From contig NZ_BQXM01000027.1 of the NCBI RefSeq assembly GCF_022836495.1, forward strand, positions 1-64,000: a stretch of DNA of 64,000 nucleotides, read 5' to 3'. Positions 51,357 through 60,250 of this stretch are shown one piece after another (within the stretch, counting starts at the first letter, position 1; every line of letters starts with the position of its first letter). The notes beneath the pieces are model-generated. The model saw only the letters and a list, made by a program, of their open reading frames with translations. It did no database searches and was not told the origin of the DNA. This DNA is from Desulforhabdus sp. TSK (GTDB lineage: Bacteria; Desulfobacterota; Syntrophobacteria; Syntrophobacterales; Syntrophobacteraceae). The position numbers and the translations under genes are program-made.

Positions 51357-53624
51357 ATGACCGTCACCTATTGTGATGCTCCCGGAATAGTGGCTTCGAT
51401 CGCTGGCCTTCGAGTCCCCAAAGCGATCGCGCTGGCACAAACACTCAGTCAACAGACCAATGAATATGCGTCTCTGGTTGAATGCCGGGTAACGGAAGAA
51501 GCTGATGTGATCATTTTCGACGTTGAGGCGGAGGTTCCACAACGCCCTGTGCATTCAATCAATCGAGTGGAGCGTATTGCCGGGATCTTCCCGAGATCTG
51601 ACGACTCCGCTCCTGAAGTCTTGGCGCTCCGGTGTGATTTTCCCAGAGTACCGCATCTAAACCTGCGAGAGAAAGAGCTACCCCGCAGCCTGTGCCTCTA
51701 CGAAGAACGGTACAGTGAACTCAAGCGACGCTGGACCGCGCCTCGTTTTGTGGAGCGGGTCAGACAGTGGCTCGCCCTGACGGCAAAGGGTAGATTGCAC
51801 CAGGAAGATCAGCCTCTTGAACCGCTTCTCTTTGGCTATGCAGGCCAAATCATTCTGCCTCGTGACCTTCTAAAATCAAGCACGGGAGATATGCCGCAAC
51901 GATTATATCTGACGGCCACTGACCCACAGCGATTTCTCATTGCCCACTGCAAAAAACCGCCTGCACCAGTTCAATCTCTTCCTATTGTCGTGAGCGTTCA
52001 CGCTTGTCCTCCACAACAACATGGGATCATCCATAGGCGTCCAGCGTCCCTGGCCGAGCTAGCGAAAGTCTTTCAAGACCTTGGCCATGATCTACTCGGT
52101 GAGCTGAGAGGCAGGCTAAAGACATGGTGGGAGATGGACGCTCTGAACGATGATGCTCGACGTTCTTCGCTGGTACTGGTGATCGTGTGCCCCAAGTTGC
52201 GCCACGCAGGCTTGGAGCCAGAGACCACCGATGTCTGGGCCTTCGTAACAGGTTCCACTCTGGAGGAAGCGGGGGAAAAGACAGGTGTGTGGCAATCAAG
52301 TGATGGGCATCTGTGCCCCTTCTTTGTTGTTGATGACGCAAAACGAGGGGAGGCGGTGCTTCTCGACCTGTTGAACCCATCCTTCCAACTCGATCGAGAT
52401 CTGGCGATAAAACTGAATGGCCAAGAACGGGCCGACACTCCGTCGATTGCGGCGATTGGGCTCGGAGCTTTGGGCTCCCAGGTTGCAATGAATCTTGTCC
52501 GGAGCGGCTTCGGGAATTGGGTCTTTATCGATGATGATCGCCTGATGCCGCACAACCTTGCGCGTCATGCTCTTCATGCAGCCCACGTAGGCTGGCAAAA
52601 ATCTCTTGTGATGGCGGAGGAAGCAAAGCGTTTAGTTCATGACGACAGTGCCTTTTCATACATTTCTGTCGATGTAATGAATCCGAGAGAAGAGGCTCAG
52701 AGAATTTCGGATACGCTAAAAAGCTCAGACCTTATCCTCGACATGTCTGCTTCCGTCTCTGTCGAAAGATACCTCTCGCTCGATGTAGACTCTTCCAGCA
52801 GGCGCGTCTCCTTGTTCCTGACTCCGACGGGTGATGATCTGGTCCTTCTGGCGGAAGACAAGAAGAGGGAGCTGAAACTGGACGAGCTCGAGATGCAGTA
52901 CTATCGAGCTATCGTCACGGAGGAAGACATTTCAGGCCACTTCAAGCCTTTGCAGAGGCGAAGGCGATACGGCCAATCCTGTCGCGATGTCACGAGCACT
53001 TTGCCCCAGGACCTGGTCGCACTTCATGCAGCCATTGCGAGCCGGGCCATTCGCGAGGTTATGACATCTGATACCGCATCGATAACCATCTGGCGGGCCG
53101 ACGCACGTGGGAATGTGAGGCGTGTGGATGTGCAACCATGCTCTACGACCCGTCGTGAAGCAGGAGACTGGACCGTTTGCGCCGACACACAGCTGGTCCT
53201 GAAGCTCCATCAGCTCAGAGAACAAAGACTACCAAACGAAACCGGCGGTGTGCTCCTGGGGTCCTTCGATCTTGAGAGGCGTGTGGTCTACATCGTCGAT
53301 ACTATCCCCTCGCCACCCGACAGTGTGGAATGGCCAACGCTCTATATCCGCGGATGTAAAGGTCTTAAAACTAAAACTGAGAAGGTGTCTCGAGAGACAG
53401 ACGGCGGTTTAGAGTATATCGGTGAGTGGCATTCTCATCCCAAGGGGGTGCGTACAACGCCAAGTGCTCAAGATCAGCAGGTCTTTGCCTGGCTGAACGA
53501 GTTGATGGGGCGAGATGGGCTTCCTGCTCTGATGATGATAGCAGGAGATCAAGGAGAAGTGAGCTGTTTTATCGGTGAGATGAATTGGATGGATAATCTG
53601 CTGCTGATTCCTGCAGAGGGATGA
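51357..53624 (+). CDS. E2-E1-JAB triple fusion (ubiquitin-like conjugation and deconjugation)
   Basis: 755 residues. Residues about 30-165 form a prokaryotic E2-like domain with candidate catalytic Cys113 (S-L-C-L-Y) and the typical V-R-Q-W-L helix. Residues 165-350 are a linker or second alpha/beta domain. E1/ThiF domain about 355-575: nucleotide loop G-L-G-A-L-G-S (368-374), Asp392-394, Arg403, and candidate catalytic Cys542 (Q-S-C-R-D-V). C-terminal JAB/JAMM peptidase about 610-750: Glu628, H-S-H-P (692-695), Ser703 and Asp706, a complete zinc site with one residue more than usual between the second His and the Asp. It is like CBASS Cap2 plus Cap3 in one chain, but no CD-NTase is nearby. 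Three-base gap to the MBL gene, 11 to the next. Confidence 0.9.
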   Translation: MTVTYCDAPGIVASIAGLRVPKAIALAQTLSQQTNEYASLVECRVTEEADVIIFDVEAEVPQRPVHSINRVERIAGIFPRSDDSAPEVLALRCDFPRVPHLNLREKELPRSLCLYEERYSELKRRWTAPRFVERVRQWLALTAKGRLHQEDQPLEPLLFGYAGQIILPRDLLKSSTGDMPQRLYLTATDPQRFLIAHCKKPPAPVQSLPIVVSVHACPPQQHGIIHRRPASLAELAKVFQDLGHDLLGELRGRLKTWWEMDALNDDARRSSLVLVIVCPKLRHAGLEPETTDVWAFVTGSTLEEAGEKTGVWQSSDGHLCPFFVVDDAKRGEAVLLDLLNPSFQLDRDLAIKLNGQERADTPSIAAIGLGALGSQVAMNLVRSGFGNWVFIDDDRLMPHNLARHALHAAHVGWQKSLVMAEEAKRLVHDDSAFSYISVDVMNPREEAQRISDTLKSSDLILDMSASVSVERYLSLDVDSSSRRVSLFLTPTGDDLVLLAEDKKRELKLDELEMQYYRAIVTEEDISGHFKPLQRRRRYGQSCRDVTSTLPQDLVALHAAIASRAIREVMTSDTASITIWRADARGNVRRVDVQPCSTTRREAGDWTVCADTQLVLKLHQLREQRLPNETGGVLLGSFDLERRVVYIVDTIPSPPDSVEWPTLYIRGCKGLKTKTEKVSRETDGGLEYIGEWHSHPKGVRTTPSAQDQQVFAWLNELMGRDGLPALMMIAGDQGEVSCFIGEMNWMDNLLLIPAEG

Positions 53625-53635
53625 AGAGGTAACAG

Positions 53636-54388
53636 ATGTTGGAGAATAAGGACTGGCTCAGCTACATTAATCTTAGCGACCATTATGAGCGGAAAGCGCG
53701 TTTTCTTCCAGCGCTGATCTCTGTTTTGTTCCTACTACCGGTTTCCGCCACACTTGGGAAGTCACTTGACGGCTGGATCAGTACGTTCGCAATGGGAGTT
53801 GGAGTCTCAGCTGCCCTGGCAGTCGGCCTATCCCATCTTGCTTCCGCAGCTGGAAATCGCCTACAGCAAAGGGTCTGGCCCAGATGGCCGTACGATGCCC
53901 CTACAAATCAGTGGCTGTTTCCCAATGATAAAAATCGGTCTAATCAACAGAAAGCACTTTGGTATGCAGCTATTAAGCGTCTAACGGGGCTCGATGTCGT
54001 CGCAGCGGCAGATCTTAATGATGACGAGATCGAGAAGATCATCAATGATGCGGTAACCACTCTTCGCTATCGACTCAGAGACGGCAAACACGCTGACAGG
54101 CTTCGAGTGCACAACGCCGATTATGGTTTTACCAGAAACTTTGCGGGGCTCCGTTTCATTTGGCTGCCCGCATCGGTACTGAGTTGTGCCGGATGTTTCG
54201 CCTCCTTCTATTGGACAGGTAGAGGCATCATTTGGTGCGCTGTATCTTTAGTCCTGCTGATAACAGCATTCCTGCTCGCCCGGACTATTCTTCCCAATTA
54301 CGTTTGCCAGAAAGCGAGACACTACGCAGAGAGCTTTTGGAGCGCCGTGCTGGAGTTGGACCGAGACGAAAATGGCTCTGCTCATTGA
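53636..54388 (+). CDS. Four-helix membrane protein, candidate effector
   Basis: 250 residues with two hydrophobic hairpins: helices at about 23-42 and 47-67, and at about 174-193 and 197-218. Between them is a soluble region of about 105 residues with W-P-R-W-P-Y-D and a charged helix pair. There is no signal peptide. The layout resembles SLATT/S-4TM-type membrane effectors found in nucleotide-sensing defence operons, but I see no diagnostic motif. RBS AGAGG (53627-53631) and an 11-base gap tie it to the E2-E1-JAB gene. As an effector it would permeabilise the membrane; alternatively it anchors the conjugation machinery. Both are inference. Confidence 0.78.
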   Translation: MLENKDWLSYINLSDHYERKARFLPALISVLFLLPVSATLGKSLDGWISTFAMGVGVSAALAVGLSHLASAAGNRLQQRVWPRWPYDAPTNQWLFPNDKNRSNQQKALWYAAIKRLTGLDVVAAADLNDDEIEKIINDAVTTLRYRLRDGKHADRLRVHNADYGFTRNFAGLRFIWLPASVLSCAGCFASFYWTGRGIIWCAVSLVLLITAFLLARTILPNYVCQKARHYAESFWSAVLELDRDENGSAH

Positions 54389-54470
54389 CATTATTAGACA
54401 CCTTGCCGGTTTTATGAGGTTTTCGAAATGATCAAGAATCGCCTTTCCAATGAATATTGAGGATAAAGAG

Positions 54471-55463
54471 ATGAAAATCAGAGAAGAGAAGGCTGAAATC
54501 GCCACTCCCCCTGTGGTATTTCTCTGCCATGCATCGGAGGATAATGATATTGTACAAGATTTTGCTAACGATCTGATGAGCAGGGGCATCAATGTTTTCT
54601 TCGACGAATGGGAAATTGGCCCGAGTGATAGCATTCGACGGAAGATCGATCAGGGCTTGGAGGAATGCACCCATTTCATCGCGATCTTGACCCCCGCCAG
54701 CATAGGGAAGGAATGGGTGAATACCGAGATCGATGCCGCCTTCATTCAAAAAATCGAAGGACAGGTAAGATTCATACCCTTGCGAGTCGGACTCCCAATT
54801 CAAAAACTCTCTCCTCTGTTGCGATCTTTACATTCGCCTGAGATCACAAATTATGGAGCAGACGTGGAAAAACTGGCATCCCACCTACATGGGATCAGCG
54901 AAAAACCTCCTCTCGGACCGATTCCAAAGGTCATTTTACAACGCACTCCGGAATTGGGCCTTTCCGCCGCCGCAGAAGCCATCGTTCGATTGATGGTGGA
55001 GAAATCCACACATGCTTGTTCAATGGACCCGCAGTTGGAGCCGGACGAGATACGACAATTCACAAGACTTGTTGACGAAGACATCATTGACGGAATCGAT
55101 GAACTGCAGGAACAAGGGTTCGTGAGGCGGCATACAACTTTGGGTTGTGGCACTATTGGATTCCGCTCTTTGACTCCCGAATCTGAACTGTTTGTAAAGT
55201 TTGACTCCCACTTCAAGCCATGGAACCCTGAAAGCGACGCTCTGCGCATTGCTGCCGATTTGGTCAATGGTTCCAAAGACGGTGTAAGTATTGTAAACCT
55301 TGCTACCTCGTACGAATGGCCTCCACGAAGGATGAATCCCGCTATCAGCTACCTGAACAATCGTCATTTGGTCATGGTCGGCGAAATGCTCTCCTACCCT
55401 TGGACTACTGCATGGATTCGGCGTACGCCGGAAAGCAGACGTTTCGTTCGAGATCGGAGTTGA
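54471..55463 (+). CDS. TIR-domain protein (probable NADase effector)
   Basis: 330 residues from ATG 54471, which has GAGG 8 bases upstream; the ATG at 54450 lacks a ribosome-binding site. TIR domain about 14-150: V-V-F-L-C-H-A-S-E-D-N-D (box 1), G-I-N-V-F-F-D-E-W-E-I (BB loop region), and E-W-V-N-T-E-I, which aligns with the SARM1 catalytic segment and places the NADase glutamate at residue 86. The C-terminal 150 residues are helical with a likely winged helix (about 185-330). It should deplete NAD+ or make a cyclic ADP-ribose signal on activation. It lies 82 bases after the membrane protein on the same strand; convergent with the Rad52-like gene. Confidence 0.87.
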   Translation: MKIREEKAEIATPPVVFLCHASEDNDIVQDFANDLMSRGINVFFDEWEIGPSDSIRRKIDQGLEECTHFIAILTPASIGKEWVNTEIDAAFIQKIEGQVRFIPLRVGLPIQKLSPLLRSLHSPEITNYGADVEKLASHLHGISEKPPLGPIPKVILQRTPELGLSAAAEAIVRLMVEKSTHACSMDPQLEPDEIRQFTRLVDEDIIDGIDELQEQGFVRRHTTLGCGTIGFRSLTPESELFVKFDSHFKPWNPESDALRIAADLVNGSKDGVSIVNLATSYEWPPRRMNPAISYLNNRHLVMVGEMLSYPWTTAWIRRTPESRRFVRDRS

Positions 55464-55533
55464 TCTTGCTGTGAGTTTGCGACAAGGCTTACATCGTTCC
55501 TGATTAATGACAGGCAAGCGCAGAGTTCCTGAA

Positions 55534-56391
55534 TCAGTGCATCCCCCCTTGTTGGTCTTCAGGCTGAGTGGACTGCTTGCCAGCGGAATCGCCAAGTAGC
55601 CCGCGGAATTGGTCAAGCTTGACAGGATTTTGGCGGCACTGGCTCAAAAGGGCGACCTGCTCCTGGAGCTGCTGCACTGTGAGGTTGTCCCGGGCGGCTT
55701 TGTATTTTTCGGCGGCATAGCGCCAGTAGCGGTCAGGAGGAAGGTTCAGCTCTATGAGCATTTGGTCGATGGTGCTCGCGGCGGCTTGCCATGCGGAGTG
55801 TCCGTTGGATGAATTCGGGGATGGGAGTTGATTGTTTCCCGTTTGTGTTCTCTGCCCCTGCCGGTTATTGTCTTGGTGTGCCTGCTGACTTTTCTGTCCC
55901 TGCCCCTGCTGCTGCCCATCGCCATTGTGGGACCGTTCGTTCTTGTACACACTGAGCTGGTAGCCGGCGAAAAACCAGGCGCAGCCAAGGGCATTGGTGA
56001 GGGCCCCCTTCATGGCCCACTCGACCAGGGTGTTGGTGCTGCCGCCCGTCGCGGGGATGGGCTCGGACATGGTCACTTCGCCATCGCGCAGGAAGCGATA
56101 CCAAATGGAGAGCTTGCAATTGGCGGTGACTTCTTCCTCCGTGTAGCCACCTTTGCGCTCGACGGTTTTGGTGGAGGACTCCATGCTGTCCAAATGAAAG
56201 CCCCAGCCGTAGCCGATAGGGCCGAACAGCTCCAGGAGCAGATCGGGCAGGAAGGCGGGGATGATGTCGGTGAGCCCGAGCTTTCCGCCTTTGCCTCCCT
56301 CGATCTTTTTGTAAGCATGTGCGGGTAGCTGCCGGTCGAGCTCCCGGAATGCCTCGATGAGGTTTTTTCCTGTGATCGTCTTGAGATCCAT
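55534..56391 (-). CDS. Rad52-like single-strand annealing protein
   Basis: 285 residues. Residues 1-150 resemble the Rad52/Rad22 family core found in phages and mobile elements (L-T-D-I-I-P-A-F-L-P-D-L, F-G-P-I-G-Y-G-W-G-F, an E-E-V-T-A-N-C-K-L strand, W-A-M-K-G-A-L-T-N-A-L-G). A Gln/Asn-rich linker (about 155-195) is followed by a helical tail. It would anneal complementary single strands in homologous recombination together with the SSB at 63339 and the nuclease at 56520. Last gene of the minus-strand module. Confidence 0.75.
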   Translation of the reverse strand: MDLKTITGKNLIEAFRELDRQLPAHAYKKIEGGKGGKLGLTDIIPAFLPDLLLELFGPIGYGWGFHLDSMESSTKTVERKGGYTEEEVTANCKLSIWYRFLRDGEVTMSEPIPATGGSTNTLVEWAMKGALTNALGCAWFFAGYQLSVYKNERSHNGDGQQQGQGQKSQQAHQDNNRQGQRTQTGNNQLPSPNSSNGHSAWQAAASTIDQMLIELNLPPDRYWRYAAEKYKAARDNLTVQQLQEQVALLSQCRQNPVKLDQFRGLLGDSAGKQSTQPEDQQGGMH

Positions 56392-56519
56392 GACTACTCC
56401 TCCTAATGGTGCAAGATTAGAGACTCTGCAATGCTGATCCGGACGAGGGGGCGACAGACTCTGCCCTTGGCCACCCTGTAAAATTCCTCCCTCGCTTATG
56501 ACGCCTTCTCGGCTCGGCG

Positions 56520-57443
56520 CTATCGTGGAATCACAAGAGAGCGGCCTTGCCTTTCCTCCTCGGCTTCACACAGCCCACGCACACGGCAGTAACCGTCGCA
56601 TTTCCAGCGGCGGGTCTCTTCATCGGCGACCGGAGGCAGGAGGCCGGAATCGAAGGCCTGCGCCAGGCAGGCGAGCTTGGTGGTAACGAAGGTGAGGACG
56701 CTCCGGTCATCGTAAAGCGGGACCTCGGGGATGCGGTAGTAACATTCCCACTTCTTCTTACCCGAGGGGTATTCCCGCACAAGCCGCGGGTGCCCGATCA
56801 TGTTCCTGCGTTTGCCGCTCCGGGTCGGGGGATGGACGAGAAATTCGACGAAGGGTGTTACCCGGCCCGTTTTCACGACCTGCATGAGAGAGAGGTAGGC
56901 GATCTCGATGTTATCCACCCGAAACCCATTCTGCCGGGCGATCCAGGCATAGATGTTGGTCTGCCAGATGTGCTCTTCCTTGGCGCCCTCGAAGATGATG
57001 TACTGCAGACCGTTGTCCCCGATGGATTTCCAGTCCTTGAGCACGCCCTGTTCCAGGAAGCGGAGCTTGTAATTGTCAAGCTGACCACTCACCTCGTGTC
57101 CGTTGACTTTGACCCGCAACCGCATCTCCGAGCGACGCAGGTAGGGATTGTCCATGTCGGGGCGCTCCACCAGGCGGTGGATCAGCTCCCCTCGCAGGCT
57201 GTACCACATGCTTTCAGGGGTGGCCGCGTAGTCGGTCACTCGCTCCAGGTAGGTGGACCGAAGACATCCTAGAAGGGCCGTGACGCTGATGCGATCTCCC
57301 GTGTGCTCAGCGGCCTGCCAGTTGCACTCGCGCTCGAAGAGGGCCTCACGGATTTCCAGGTCGAAGCATTCTTTCCGGCAGGCGAGGCATTCATCGAAGG
57401 TTTTTTCCTGCCCGTCGGGGCAAAGGGCTCTTTTCCAGGGCAT
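56520..57443 (-). CDS. PD-(D/E)xK exonuclease with Fe-S cluster (Cas4/AddB type)
   Basis: 307 residues. Nuclease core: G-E-L-I-H (His89), S-G-Q-L-D (Asp123) and K-D-W-K (Asp137, Lys139). Cys60 and a C-terminal triad C282, C286, C292 (W-K-C-D-G-Y-C-(x)5-C) reproduce the four-cysteine 4Fe-4S layout of Cas4 and AddB nucleases. An additional N-terminal C-L-A-C-R-K-E-C motif (19-26) may bind zinc. It should resect DNA ends to give single strands for the Rad52-like protein. There are no cas genes in the window, so a recombination role is preferred. RBS AAGGAG upstream of the start. Confidence 0.85.
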   Translation of the reverse strand: MPWKRALCPDGQEKTFDECLACRKECFDLEIREALFERECNWQAAEHTGDRISVTALLGCLRSTYLERVTDYAATPESMWYSLRGELIHRLVERPDMDNPYLRRSEMRLRVKVNGHEVSGQLDNYKLRFLEQGVLKDWKSIGDNGLQYIIFEGAKEEHIWQTNIYAWIARQNGFRVDNIEIAYLSLMQVVKTGRVTPFVEFLVHPPTRSGKRRNMIGHPRLVREYPSGKKKWECYYRIPEVPLYDDRSVLTFVTTKLACLAQAFDSGLLPPVADEETRRWKCDGYCRVRGLCEAEEERQGRSLVIPR

Positions 57444-57665
57444 GGCGGTTCTCCTTGTGCAAAATGGGGAATGAATGGGTGGGTTGTTTGCGGAGCATTC
57501 CAGCCGTCTGCAGCCACTCCCGTGAATGGAAAGGGTGGAGAGGCGGCCTGAATGGGTTCACAAACGGCAGACGGAAATCAGATAGGCGTTGGCACGCCGT
57601 GTGGGCTCGAGGAGGGGGCGCAGGACGTTCCGATTCGTCGGAAACGAGACTGAAACGACTGGCAA

Positions 57666-59114
57666 CTACATGAGCATCGAGTCGGAGGGGGAATCGAACA
57701 CGGAAAAACTCTCGGACGGACAGGTCACGGCAGGTTGCTGTGCTTCCTGGTTTCCATTGTCGCTCACGACCTGGCCGTCATAGATGTAGATGCCTTGACC
57801 GGGCTCGTCGGCGACGGTTTCGATCCACACCTGGTAGTCGCCCTGGCGAGCCATCTCTTCGATGCCCCTCCAGGACTCCCTGTCCAGAAGTGACCCGTCC
57901 TCGATGCGGATGATGCGGAGCCTGGGGTTGAGGGCCATGGCAATGGCCATCCCCACGCGCAACTTTTCGGCGGTGCTCGCCTGGCTGACTGGGACGCCGT
58001 TGTACACGACCTTGCCATTTCGAAAGTCCAGCCCGGCGACGGGGAAGTCCGTGCGCTCCATGAGCTCCGTCTTGTAGCGGGCGATGGCGTCCAGCTTCGC
58101 CGTGCACTCGCTCGCCCCCTTCAATTCGAGTTCGAGCTCGTCTTTGAGCTCTCTCCTTCTCGCCATATCGGCTGCAATGCGGTTCAGCTCATCGGCTTGA
58201 GTGATTCGGGCATCGATTTCCGAGAGATCGTGGTCGACGAGGTCCCGAACAGCGCTCACCGCGCGAAGCACTTCCTCCTGGGAGCTTTCGAGTAGCGATT
58301 CGGTGCCGCTGATGAGGTCCTCCGTCTCCTGGAGCTGCCGCAGGAGGTCCTGCTTCTTTTGCTCGAGCTCGTCTCTCCGCTCCTTGAGCGCCTCATGGCT
58401 GCGCTCGAAGCCGAGCAGCTCTCTTCGCATCCCATCGTTGCGCCCATTTTCCTCTTCGAGGCGTTTCCTCTCGGAAAGCAACTGTGTGGCACTGACCGGT
58501 TGTACCGTTTCCATACCCGGCGGTATTTCGACCGCCGCGACGACAGCCTCCAGGCGTTTGGCGTTGCGATGGTGGTCGGCACGCTGCTCATAGACGGTCT
58601 TGTACACAGCATTCATGGCGCCGATGGGGTCTCCATTCTCCTGAGCGGGGATGCCGGACAGCCTTTGGAGATGCTCGTAGGACAGAGGAATCGTCACCAG
58701 GGAGAGCAGAAGCTCGCGCTGCTTTCCCTCGTCCAGGCGCGCAAAGGCCAGGGGATCGAAGGAGAGCTTCCCCAGCAGCTGGTCCAGGACCTTCTGGGGG
58801 CTTTTCCACTCCAGCCCCTCCTTGTTCATGACCTTGAGATAGCTGCCCTTGTGGGTGAACGTCCGGGTCACGAGCATCTCTCCCAGGTCGAGACGGATCT
58901 CGGCCTTGGCGGCTCCCTTGCGGATGGGCTCTTCCGGTAGCGCCTGACCACCACCGAGGGCGTACCAGATGGAATCCAAAACGCTGGTCTTGCCTGCGGC
59001 GTTGGGACCAGAGATCTGAACGATATGACCTTCGGGGGTGATCTGGACGGCACGCAGTTTCTTGATGTTTTCGGCCGCGAGCCTGATGATTTTCAAAGAT
59101 TGGTCCTTATGCAT
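57666..59114 (-). CDS. SMC/RecF-like ATPase with central coiled coil
   Basis: 482 residues from ATG 59114 (GAGGAGG upstream; the frame extends to 59186 without support). Walker A G-P-N-A-A-G-K-T (36-43), an N-terminal half that resembles RecF/Rad50/SbcC heads, a coiled coil at about 195-330 (long Glu/Leu/Arg heptads), and a C-terminal head half with A-S-T-A-E-K-L-R-V-G-M-A-I-A as a signature-like segment and I-I-R-I-E-D-G-S as a Walker-B-like strand. It probably works with the adjacent nuclease in DNA end processing. Common in phage and plasmid recombination clusters. Confidence 0.84.
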   Translation of the reverse strand: MHKDQSLKIIRLAAENIKKLRAVQITPEGHIVQISGPNAAGKTSVLDSIWYALGGGQALPEEPIRKGAAKAEIRLDLGEMLVTRTFTHKGSYLKVMNKEGLEWKSPQKVLDQLLGKLSFDPLAFARLDEGKQRELLLSLVTIPLSYEHLQRLSGIPAQENGDPIGAMNAVYKTVYEQRADHHRNAKRLEAVVAAVEIPPGMETVQPVSATQLLSERKRLEEENGRNDGMRRELLGFERSHEALKERRDELEQKKQDLLRQLQETEDLISGTESLLESSQEEVLRAVSAVRDLVDHDLSEIDARITQADELNRIAADMARRRELKDELELELKGASECTAKLDAIARYKTELMERTDFPVAGLDFRNGKVVYNGVPVSQASTAEKLRVGMAIAMALNPRLRIIRIEDGSLLDRESWRGIEEMARQGDYQVWIETVADEPGQGIYIYDGQVVSDNGNQEAQQPAVTCPSESFSVFDSPSDSMLM

Positions 59115-59192
59115 GAAGTGCCTCCTCTTCAATATTTCCGATGTACTCAAGCCATGGAAAAACCGGAGCTGTTGATAAGACGTCACCCTTGA

Positions 59193-59393
59193 TTACCCAC
59201 AAAGCGGCAGGTGCTTTTTCACGCAGGTCTTGCCGTCTACCTGATAGTAGGCGGCGGTGAGCTGCCGGGCCAGCTCCTTTCCCAGGAGTTCTTTGAGAAA
59301 CCGGGATTCCTCCACGCAGGACTTGCCGGTAAATCCCCGCGTTTCGATCTTCACCTCTCCCTCTTCCGTGATGTCGATAATGATCTGCTTCAT
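59193..59393 (-). CDS. Small DUF2997-like protein
   Basis: 66 residues: M-K-Q-I-I-I-D-I-T-E-E-G-E-V-K-I-E-T-R-G-F-T-G-K, then S-C, and a late K-T-C-V-K-K. This beta-rich opening with G-F-x-G-x-x-C is that of the DUF2997 family, small proteins usually found beside DUF1257 and Ycf46-like ATPases. The function is unknown. Overlaps the upstream small gene by 4 bases (ATGA). The longer upstream extension of the frame runs over that gene and is not used. Confidence 0.75.
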   Translation of the reverse strand: MKQIIIDITEEGEVKIETRGFTGKSCVEESRFLKELLGKELARQLTAAYYQVDGKTCVKKHLPLCG

Positions 59394-59611
59394 TTTTCGT
59401 TTCCCTCCAAACACTCGTGGATGCGATCGAGGCTTCGCTGCATGCGCCGGATGGCGCCTTCCAGCTCCGCGATCCAGCCAAGCAGGCTGGCATGCCAGCC
59501 CCGTTCGCCCATGCGATCCCACATGTCCCAAAATTCGCGGCTGAAGTAGGCCTGACGGATGGGCACGAGGTCGGCGCGGGGGGTGTCGGGTATCTCGAGA
59601 CGACTTTTCAT
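59390..59611 (-). CDS. Small hypothetical protein
   Basis: 73 residues, start ATG 59611 with AGGAGGA 5 bases upstream. Amphipathic helical C-terminus (L-E-G-A-I-R-R-M-Q-R-S-L-D-R-I-H) and an aromatic middle (F-W-D-M-W-D-R-M-G). No family recognised. Sandwiched between the DUF1257-like and DUF2997-like genes with a 4-base overlap to the latter, so it is part of the same translated unit. Confidence 0.7.
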   Translation of the reverse strand: MKSRLEIPDTPRADLVPIRQAYFSREFWDMWDRMGERGWHASLLGWIAELEGAIRRMQRSLDRIHECLEGNEK

Positions 59612-59619
59612 GGGTCCTC

Positions 59620-60039
59620 CTACATTGAGAGCACAAGCCGGATGCCCTTTACGGATTTGGACTGCTGGACGCGATAGCCTTTGAGGCGGGCTTCCCGCTT
59701 GACGCGCTCGACGGCGTAAGCCTGCTTGAGCTTCCCCGCTCCGGGTCCCAAAGCCCGCTCCAGCCCCCCATCCCTCCAAAAATCCCAGAGCAGGAAATAC
59801 TTTCCGTCCTTCCGGACCACTCCCACTTCGTAGGTAGCCCCCGGGACCCGGACGGCGTGGTCGCATTTACCCAAGTCGTTGGCAGAAAAGTCTTCCGGGA
59901 GGGGGGTGTCCCCCATGTATTCGCCGTACCAGGTGTAGGTTTTTTGGTTCCGCACGAACTGTAGCCCTAAAGACGCGCAGGCCGCTTCGAGGGTCTCAAG
60001 GTCGTTGATTTCCAGCTCAATTTTCGAAACATGACTCAT
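59620..60039 (-). CDS. DUF1257 (Ycf35-like) protein
   Basis: 139 residues starting M-S-H-V-S-K-I-E-L-E-I-N-D-L-E-T-L, the typical opening of DUF1257/Ycf35 proteins, with Y-x-V-G-V-V-R-(x)4-Y-F-L-L-W-D-F-W and a C-terminal Q-A-Y-A-V-E-R-V-K-R-E-A-R-x-x-G-Y segment. Function unknown; in plastids and cyanobacteria Ycf35 occurs with Ycf46, and in bacteria the pair travels in phage-like or plasmid operons. Here the Ycf46-like ATPase is encoded nearby at 60565. The start overlaps the preceding small gene by 23 bases. Confidence 0.82.
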   Translation of the reverse strand: MSHVSKIELEINDLETLEAACASLGLQFVRNQKTYTWYGEYMGDTPLPEDFSANDLGKCDHAVRVPGATYEVGVVRKDGKYFLLWDFWRDGGLERALGPGAGKLKQAYAVERVKREARLKGYRVQQSKSVKGIRLVLSM

Positions 60040-60250
60040 AGAGCTTCTCCTCTATTGCGGATTTTTGAAATCGCACGTCGTAACGCAGGGCACACAGCTC
60101 CGTCAGCTCTTCTTCGTTCAAAACGATCTTGCTGGAGGAGTCCCCTCCCACGATGCTGACACAAACCGTGCCGGGTTCCCTGCATTCTTGGACGGCAATG
60201 GTCGCTTCCGGATCGACCGAGGATTGGATGCTGAAAGTTCTCAGGATCAT
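60017..60250 (-). CDS. Small hypothetical protein
   Basis: 77 residues; AAAGGAA precedes ATG 60250. Beta-rich first half and an acidic helical end (K-S-A-I-E-E-K-L-Y-E-S-C-F). No family recognised. It overlaps its upstream neighbour by 4 bases and the downstream DUF1257 gene by 23, which is strong evidence for a real coupled gene. Confidence 0.65.
   Translation of the reverse strand: MILRTFSIQSSVDPEATIAVQECREPGTVCVSIVGGDSSSKIVLNEEELTELCALRYDVRFQKSAIEEKLYESCFEN

Noticed and set aside
50220-55463. Reading the E1-JAB operon as type II CBASS
   Set aside because: No CD-NTase gene is present, and the first gene has MBL metal-binding motifs rather than nucleotidyltransferase motifs.
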